From the IMG/VR virus record IMGVR_UViG_3300025646_000324, positions 1-25,706 of that record: DNA of 25,706 nucleotides; one strand, given 5' to 3'. Source of the DNA: a virus. The notes beneath the pieces are model-generated. The model was not told the origin of the DNA, made no database searches, and saw only the letters and a list, made by a program, of their open reading frames with translations. Below, in pieces: positions 21,919 through 25,706 of this stretch. The stretch's first letter is position 1. Each line of letters opens with the position of its first letter. The position numbers and the translations under genes were made by a program.

Positions 21919-22869
21919 TCAATCCCTCACCCTGTAGAAGCGCTTTTCAGCGCCTTCGTCTAAGGCAATTTCAGTCACGCCGCCCTCACCTATAACAACG
22001 GTTTGCCAATCAGTCCATGGACCGTCTGCGGTCTCAGACACTTCAATGGCCACAGCTTTCTTGAATGTGCCTGTGACAGTTATCACTGGAGCCAGGCGAA
22101 TTGATAGATCTGATGAGCCAGGTGCACTGGTACTAAGGAAAAAGCTGTCTGGCCAGAGGTGTGCTAAAAGAAGACGATTTGCCTCTGATTGACTATGATA
22201 TGCTTCTGGTATGGTGATCGAGGTCAGGCTATCGCAACCCATGAAGACCTGTCCCCCAATGCTGGTGACGCCCTCGGGGATGGTGATCGAGGTCAAGCTG
22301 CTGCACCATATGAATGCATTACGTCCGATACTGGTGACGCCCTCGGGGATTGTGATCGAGGTTAGGCTATTGCACCAAGCGAAAGTCATGTCCCCAATGC
22401 TGGTGATCCCCTTAGGGATGGTAATTGAGGTCAGGCTGTAGCAGCTATTGAAGGCATTAACTCCGATGTTGGTGACGCTCTCTGGGATGGCAATCGAGCT
22501 CAGGCTGCTGCATTCGAGGAAGGCCCCATCTCCGATGCTGGTGACGCCTTCAGGGATAGAAATTGATGTTAGGCTGTTGCAGCTCCCGAATGCCCCCCAT
22601 TCAATGCTGGTGACACTGTCGGGGATTGTGATCGAGCTCAGGTTTCTGCACCTCTCGAAGGCTAACTCCCCGATGCTGGTGACAGGTAGGCCTTCAATTT
22701 CATTGGGAATGACCAACTCACCCTCAGCTAATGTCTTGCAGTCAGTAATCGCCACCTGACCATCAGCAATTTCATATTTCAGGTCACCGAGTGTACCAGC
22801 ACAAACGCTGGAGCTAAGGATTGAAAGAACCAACACGAGCCAGATGGAATGCATTAAGGGCTTTCTCAT
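21919..22869 (-). CDS. Secreted BspA-type leucine-rich-repeat protein B
   Basis: Predicted 316 aa from ATG 22869 (MRKPLMHSIWLVLVLSILSSSVCAG), a clean signal peptide; an ATG at 22920 adds 17 residues and would place the start beside the terminator. Seven near-identical 23-residue repeats (SLTSITIPEGVTSIGxxAFxxC) form an LRR_5 array, followed by the same C-terminal module as its neighbour (IRLAPVITVTGTFKK…DGPWTDW…KRFYRVRD). The repeats are far more regular than in protein A, implying recent expansion. It is first in the leftward operon and would be exported. A lysogenic-conversion factor is plausible. Confidence 0.85.
   Translation of the reverse strand: MRKPLMHSIWLVLVLSILSSSVCAGTLGDLKYEIADGQVAITDCKTLAEGELVIPNEIEGLPVTSIGELAFERCRNLSSITIPDSVTSIEWGAFGSCNSLTSISIPEGVTSIGDGAFLECSSLSSIAIPESVTNIGVNAFNSCYSLTSITIPKGITSIGDMTFAWCNSLTSITIPEGVTSIGRNAFIWCSSLTSITIPEGVTSIGGQVFMGCDSLTSITIPEAYHSQSEANRLLLAHLWPDSFFLSTSAPGSSDLSIRLAPVITVTGTFKKAVAIEVSETADGPWTDWQTVVIGEGGVTEIALDEGAEKRFYRVRD
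22211..22693 (-). repeat. Seven tandem 69-bp repeats encoding LRR units
   Basis: Units begin at 22211 and every 69 bp after. They share core words such as GGTGACGCCCTCGGGGAT and ATCGAGGT(C/T)AGGCT, while a middle segment varies. Each unit encodes one 23-residue leucine-rich repeat. Similar adjoining units make copy-number change by recombination or slippage likely. Confidence 0.8.
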
Positions 22870-22924
22870 GATGGCACTTCCTACCATACCGCAGAGCAGA
22901 TAATCAATAGGCAACAGCATTCAC

Positions 22925-22960
22925 TTAGGCCCCTCACGACCACAAGGGGCCTAACTCTTT
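22925..22960. terminator. Strong, probably bidirectional terminator
   Basis: TTAGGCCCCT (22925-22934) and AGGGGCCTAA (22945-22954) form a perfect 10-bp stem with a 10-nt loop, followed by CTCTTTTT. It separates the leftward LRR operon from the rightward packaging operon. Confidence 0.8.
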
Positions 22961-22974
22961 TTCCAACCAAAGTG

Positions 22975-23003
22975 TTGACAGGTGTAATACACCCTCAGAC
23001 AAT
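22975..23003 (+). promoter_or_regulatory. Operator copy 6 inside the packaging-operon promoter
   Basis: A consensus TTGACA (22975-22980) is followed by exactly 17 bp that begin with GGTGTAATACACC (22981-22993), then GACAAT (22998-23003, 4 of 6 to TATAAT). Transcription would start near 23010, 35 bp before the terminase small-subunit ATG. This is the clearest example of the palindrome filling a promoter spacer. Confidence 0.65.
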
Positions 23004-23044
23004 TGGGAGGGCGGTTGGCAGAACGATAGGCAATCGTCGGCAAT

Positions 23045-23533
23045 ATGCCTGCTAAATCACTTACTCAATGGGGAGCAAGGGACCCAGGAGCTACACTGAC
23101 AACAGGTAGCGACCTGAAGAAAAAGGATCCTGAACGCTACCACTCAATTGTAAGGGCTCTCAAAGAGGGGATAGGGCACGACTCGCTAGTCCGTGTATTC
23201 AGCACAAGTCGAGAAATGCTCAAGGCGATAGAGTCGACTGAGAAAATAGAAGCAACCTCCCAAGAGCAAATCCTGCAACGTCTTACACGCACACGAGACC
23301 TGTGTGTGAGCAAGTATCATGAGGCACTGGAAGCAGGTGAGGTGAAGGCGCAATCTCTACCCGTAGCTGTTGGCATTTTCACTGACAAAATCGTCCAAAT
23401 CAGTGGTCAACCCTCGACAGTAATTGAACATAGATCGATTTCACTGACACCTGACGCACTGCATAGCCTTAAGTCTCAATGTAAGCCCTCGGAAGTCATT
23501 GAAGCAGAAGTTGTTGAAAGCCGTGAGTCATAG
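23045..23533 (+). CDS. Putative terminase small subunit
   Basis: Predicted 162 aa, first gene of the packaging operon. Residues about 25-65 (KKDPERYHSIVRALKEGIGHDSLVRVFSTSREMLKAIES) read as a helix-turn-helix, as small terminases use to bind the pac/cos site. A middle helical region (SQEQILQRLTRTRDLCVSKYHEALEAG) suits oligomerisation, and the C-terminal tail is acidic (EVIEAEVVESRES). Position about 600 bp before the large subunit supports the call. No catalytic motif is expected in this family. Confidence 0.6.
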   Translation: MPAKSLTQWGARDPGATLTTGSDLKKKDPERYHSIVRALKEGIGHDSLVRVFSTSREMLKAIESTEKIEATSQEQILQRLTRTRDLCVSKYHEALEAGEVKAQSLPVAVGIFTDKIVQISGQPSTVIEHRSISLTPDALHSLKSQCKPSEVIEAEVVESRES

Positions 23534-23629
23534 TGGCTCAACTGAACGAAATGTAGGTTGTGCGAAAAACCACAGCAGATAGGGGGCGGGGGGGATCAAT
23601 TGTTCCAGAATTGCTCAACAATCGAGCGG

Positions 23630-23941
23630 ATGTCCACACACACAACAAATGACAAAGCACTCCCTGATACGGGAGGTAAGAAGCAGGTCCGAGGTCGTCG
23701 TGCTAAACGCAGGTCGATGCTGGAATCACCAGAACTACGCTGGAAGGCGGGAAGACAGGAACGATGGGTTACGGTCACCAAACGGCCACTGAACCGTCGT
23801 CTTATCGAAACCGATGTCGGGTTAGTTCATGTGAAGGACAACACGAGGTTTCAGGTAGGACTCAACTTTCCCTGCTGGGTAGAGCAGGACTCAGGACGAG
23901 TGATAGCACGTGGGCTACCTCGTCAACTTCATAGGTGGTAG
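23630..23941 (+). CDS. Small basic hypothetical protein in packaging operon
   Basis: ATG 23630 gives 103 aa (MSTHTTNDKALPDTGGKKQV); a TTG at 23558 would add 24 residues through a G-rich tract and is less likely. A very basic patch (RGRRAKRRSM) precedes a compact region (ERWVTVTKRPLNRRLIETDVGLVHVKDNTRFQVGLNFPCWVEQD) that could be a small beta domain. It overlaps the next gene by 7 bp. Function unknown. Confidence 0.55.
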   Translation: MSTHTTNDKALPDTGGKKQVRGRRAKRRSMLESPELRWKAGRQERWVTVTKRPLNRRLIETDVGLVHVKDNTRFQVGLNFPCWVEQDSGRVIARGLPRQLHRW

Positions 23942-24165
23942 CTGATTCACAGATTTTCAAGTTCAGCACCAAGCAGTGTATGAACGACCCTGAGAAGGCT
24001 CAGGACGCCATGGATAGGTGTTGCGAGATGTGCAGCATGATATGGGACGTAGACAGCCTTACAGTGCGATTCTGGGACAGTTTAGACGGTCCCTGGCTAG
24101 ATGACTGGACTGAGGCTACCCGAGACAGCTTCTACGTAGAGATCGAGTCTGATGACTACAGTTAG
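23935..24165 (+). CDS. Small acidic hypothetical protein
   Basis: GTG 23935 gives 76 aa; ATG 23980 (MNDPEKAQDAMDRCCEMCSM) gives 61. Composition is strongly acidic (DGPWLDDWTEATRDSFYVEIESDDYS), with a Cys cluster DRCCEMC. It overlaps the basic gene upstream and the terminase start downstream. Family not recognised. Confidence 0.5.
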   Translation: MVADSQIFKFSTKQCMNDPEKAQDAMDRCCEMCSMIWDVDSLTVRFWDSLDGPWLDDWTEATRDSFYVEIESDDYS

Positions 24166-25706
24166 ATGGAGTCCACACCCAATCCTGCAAATACCCAGTA
24201 GGGAGGAAGCAGAGCAGATGGCTGAGGCAGGTGTCCTCGAGCAGTATTACCAGCAGCGAGAGCAGTTGATCGAGCTGGAGAAGAAAGACCCCTACACCTA
24301 TGGGATGGACCACCACAACACGACAGGTGTGTTCACTCACTGGGAGGATGCTGATAAGGCATTGGATGATCCGAACATCGACATTCTGTATATTTTCGGA
24401 GGTAACCGAGCGGGCAAGTCGAGGTATATTGCAAGCAGGGTTGTCAGGGCGATGGTAAACAATCCCAAGTTTGCTGTTTGGTGTTGCCACAGCAGCAACG
24501 ACAGTAGCATTCAGGTTCAGCAGCCTTACGTGTGGGAGTATTTGCCACTGCCGTGGAAGGAGCAGAAACGCTCAGTGCGCTCCGTGGTCAATATCGGCTA
24601 CACGCAGAAGAACGGCTTCAGTAACCGCACATTTGTGGGACCAAACCACAGCCAAATGTGGTTCAAAAATTTTACACAAGACCTGAGCACGCTCGAAGGA
24701 ACTGAGCTTGATTTGATTTGGTGTGATGAGCTTGTTCCGCTGCAGTGGATACAGACGCTGCGCTACAGGCTTGTCAGTCGCAAAGGCAAAATGATTGTGA
24801 CTTTCACACCGATTGATGGTTACACGCCAACTGTGAAAGACGCCATGGAAGGAGCCATCATTGAGGAGACAAGACCAGCCAAATTGCTGGATTCAAAGTC
24901 ACCTCAAACGATTGCTGGGGTTCCGAAAGGCGAAATGCCATACACCGCCAGAACTCGTGGTGGTAACGGCAAAATCATGTGGTTCTTCAGCGAGTGGAAT
25001 CCCTATACGGATTTCGACCGCATGAAGAAAACCCTGGCAGGAAGAACTCGTGAGGAGGTTGAGATTCGTGGCTATGGCTACGTGAGCAACCCAATCACTG
25101 GCAAGTTCCCGAGGTTCACAGATGCAAACATCGTATCGAAGGACCAGATACCTAAGACAGGCACCAACTACATGTGCGTTGATCCAACTCCTGGTGACAG
25201 GAACTGGTTCATGCTTTGGGCACGTGTTGATGAACTGGGCAGGGTGTTCGTCTATAGGGAGTGGCCAGACATGGCTAACTATGGTGAGTGGGCTTTGCCA
25301 TCGTCCAAACTGGACGGCAAACGAGGCCCAGCTCAGACAGCTGACTGCGGTCGCAACCTGAGCCAATACAAGCAGCTGATCCGAGAGCTTGAGCGTAACG
25401 ACGGTGGAATTCACGAGCGCTACATTGACCCACGAGCAGGTAGAACCGCTGTCCTAAGCCAACGTGAGCACAATCAAAGCCTGATTGACTTGCTTGCCAC
25501 ACCTGATCGAGGTGCTGGTGGCGAGATCACTAAGGACGGCTTGTTGTTTGTGCCAGCACCGATGGTCACCGTGGATGAGTCATGTGCCCTGGTGAACAAC
25601 CTGTTTGGATACAACATGAGCGAGGAGGTGTCCGTGTTGAACGAACCAAAACTATACGTCAGTGAGGAGTGTCAGAACCTGATTTACTCGCTGAAGACAT
25701 GGACCA
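24152..25706 (+). CDS. terL: Terminase large subunit (3' partial)
   Basis: Open to the right edge; 518 codons are visible. ATG 24152 (MTTVRWSPHPILQIP) overlaps the previous gene by 14 bp, like other junctions here; ATG 24218 has a GGGAGGA site 11 bp upstream and is a fair alternative. Numbering from 24152: Walker A FGGNRAGKS (82-90), Walker B LDLIWCDE (186-193), coupling motif VTFTPIDG, then the RNase-H-like nuclease beginning MCVDPTPGDRNW (D344) and a later YIDPRAG. It is the motor that packages phage DNA into the prohead and cuts it. The remaining nuclease residues lie partly beyond the window. Confidence 0.93.
   Translation, partial: MTTVRWSPHPILQIPSREEAEQMAEAGVLEQYYQQREQLIELEKKDPYTYGMDHHNTTGVFTHWEDADKALDDPNIDILYIFGGNRAGKSRYIASRVVRAMVNNPKFAVWCCHSSNDSSIQVQQPYVWEYLPLPWKEQKRSVRSVVNIGYTQKNGFSNRTFVGPNHSQMWFKNFTQDLSTLEGTELDLIWCDELVPLQWIQTLRYRLVSRKGKMIVTFTPIDGYTPTVKDAMEGAIIEETRPAKLLDSKSPQTIAGVPKGEMPYTARTRGGNGKIMWFFSEWNPYTDFDRMKKTLAGRTREEVEIRGYGYVSNPITGKFPRFTDANIVSKDQIPKTGTNYMCVDPTPGDRNWFMLWARVDELGRVFVYREWPDMANYGEWALPSSKLDGKRGPAQTADCGRNLSQYKQLIRELERNDGGIHERYIDPRAGRTAVLSQREHNQSLIDLLATPDRGAGGEITKDGLLFVPAPMVTVDESCALVNNLFGYNMSEEVSVLNEPKLYVSEECQNLIYSLKTWT

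Noticed and set aside
22211-22693. Regular 69-bp repeats that could suggest a CRISPR or minisatellite
   Set aside because: They are in frame with a protein of 23-residue leucine-rich repeats; spacing, sequence and lack of unique spacers exclude a CRISPR array.
23580-23595. G-rich tract as a G-quadruplex or packaging signal
   Set aside because: Only two G-runs are present, too few for an intramolecular quadruplex, and there is no second copy to support a functional site.

Overview
The window looks like one side of a temperate tailed-phage genome. A terminase small/large pair runs off the right edge and a very large virion-type polypeptide enters from the left edge. In between lie an integrase next to a complete tRNA-Ser, a replication/recombination block and several accessory genes. 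The host is probably a member of the Verrucomicrobiota: two secreted BspA-type leucine-rich proteins end in a short C-terminal module (…GPW…W…RFYRIR/VR) that I associate with that phylum. This host call is inference.

Layout, left to right. (1) 3-4325 (+): 3' part of a giant glycine-rich, metalloprotease-containing virion/ejection-type protein. (2) 4345-6603: a small zinc-finger/membrane protein (-), a structured non-coding stretch with two strong minus-strand terminators, a small membrane-anchored protein (+), and two overlapping sugar-transferase-like genes (-). (3) 6654-8188: complete tRNA-Ser(GCU), terminator and tyrosine integrase, with TTGACATTAAA repeats on both sides of the tRNA, as in an attP region. 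(4) 8198-8315: four 20-bp imperfect palindromes between two convergent genes. (5) 8360-12735: a 1211-aa orphan protein behind a ribbon-helix-helix gene (-), diverging from two tiny regulator-like genes (+) across a repeat-containing control region. (6) 12745-20214 (+): VRR-NUC nuclease, SSB-like protein, RecE-type nuclease, winged-helix protein, DnaB helicase, dNMP kinase and a tail of small unknown genes. (7) 20257-20952: C5 DNA methyltransferase, with an overlapping second-frame ORF that also looks conserved. (8) 20934-22869 (-): two tandem secreted LRR genes. (9) 22925-25706: terminator, controlled promoter, terminase small-subunit candidate, two small genes and the terminase large subunit (partial).

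The main system-level signal is a perfect 13-bp palindrome, GGTGTAATACACC, found six times (4962, 6619, 13795, 17872, 20217, 22981) and only in front of transcription units. In at least three or four cases it fills the spacer between a -35-like and a -10-like hexamer, as a repressor operator would. It occurs on both sides of the tRNA/integrase, so both sides belong to one regulon and one phage. The window therefore most likely shows an unintegrated (circular or permuted) phage genome with attP in the middle, or else a tandem prophage junction. The repressor is not identified; the three small regulator-like proteins around 12 kb are candidates.
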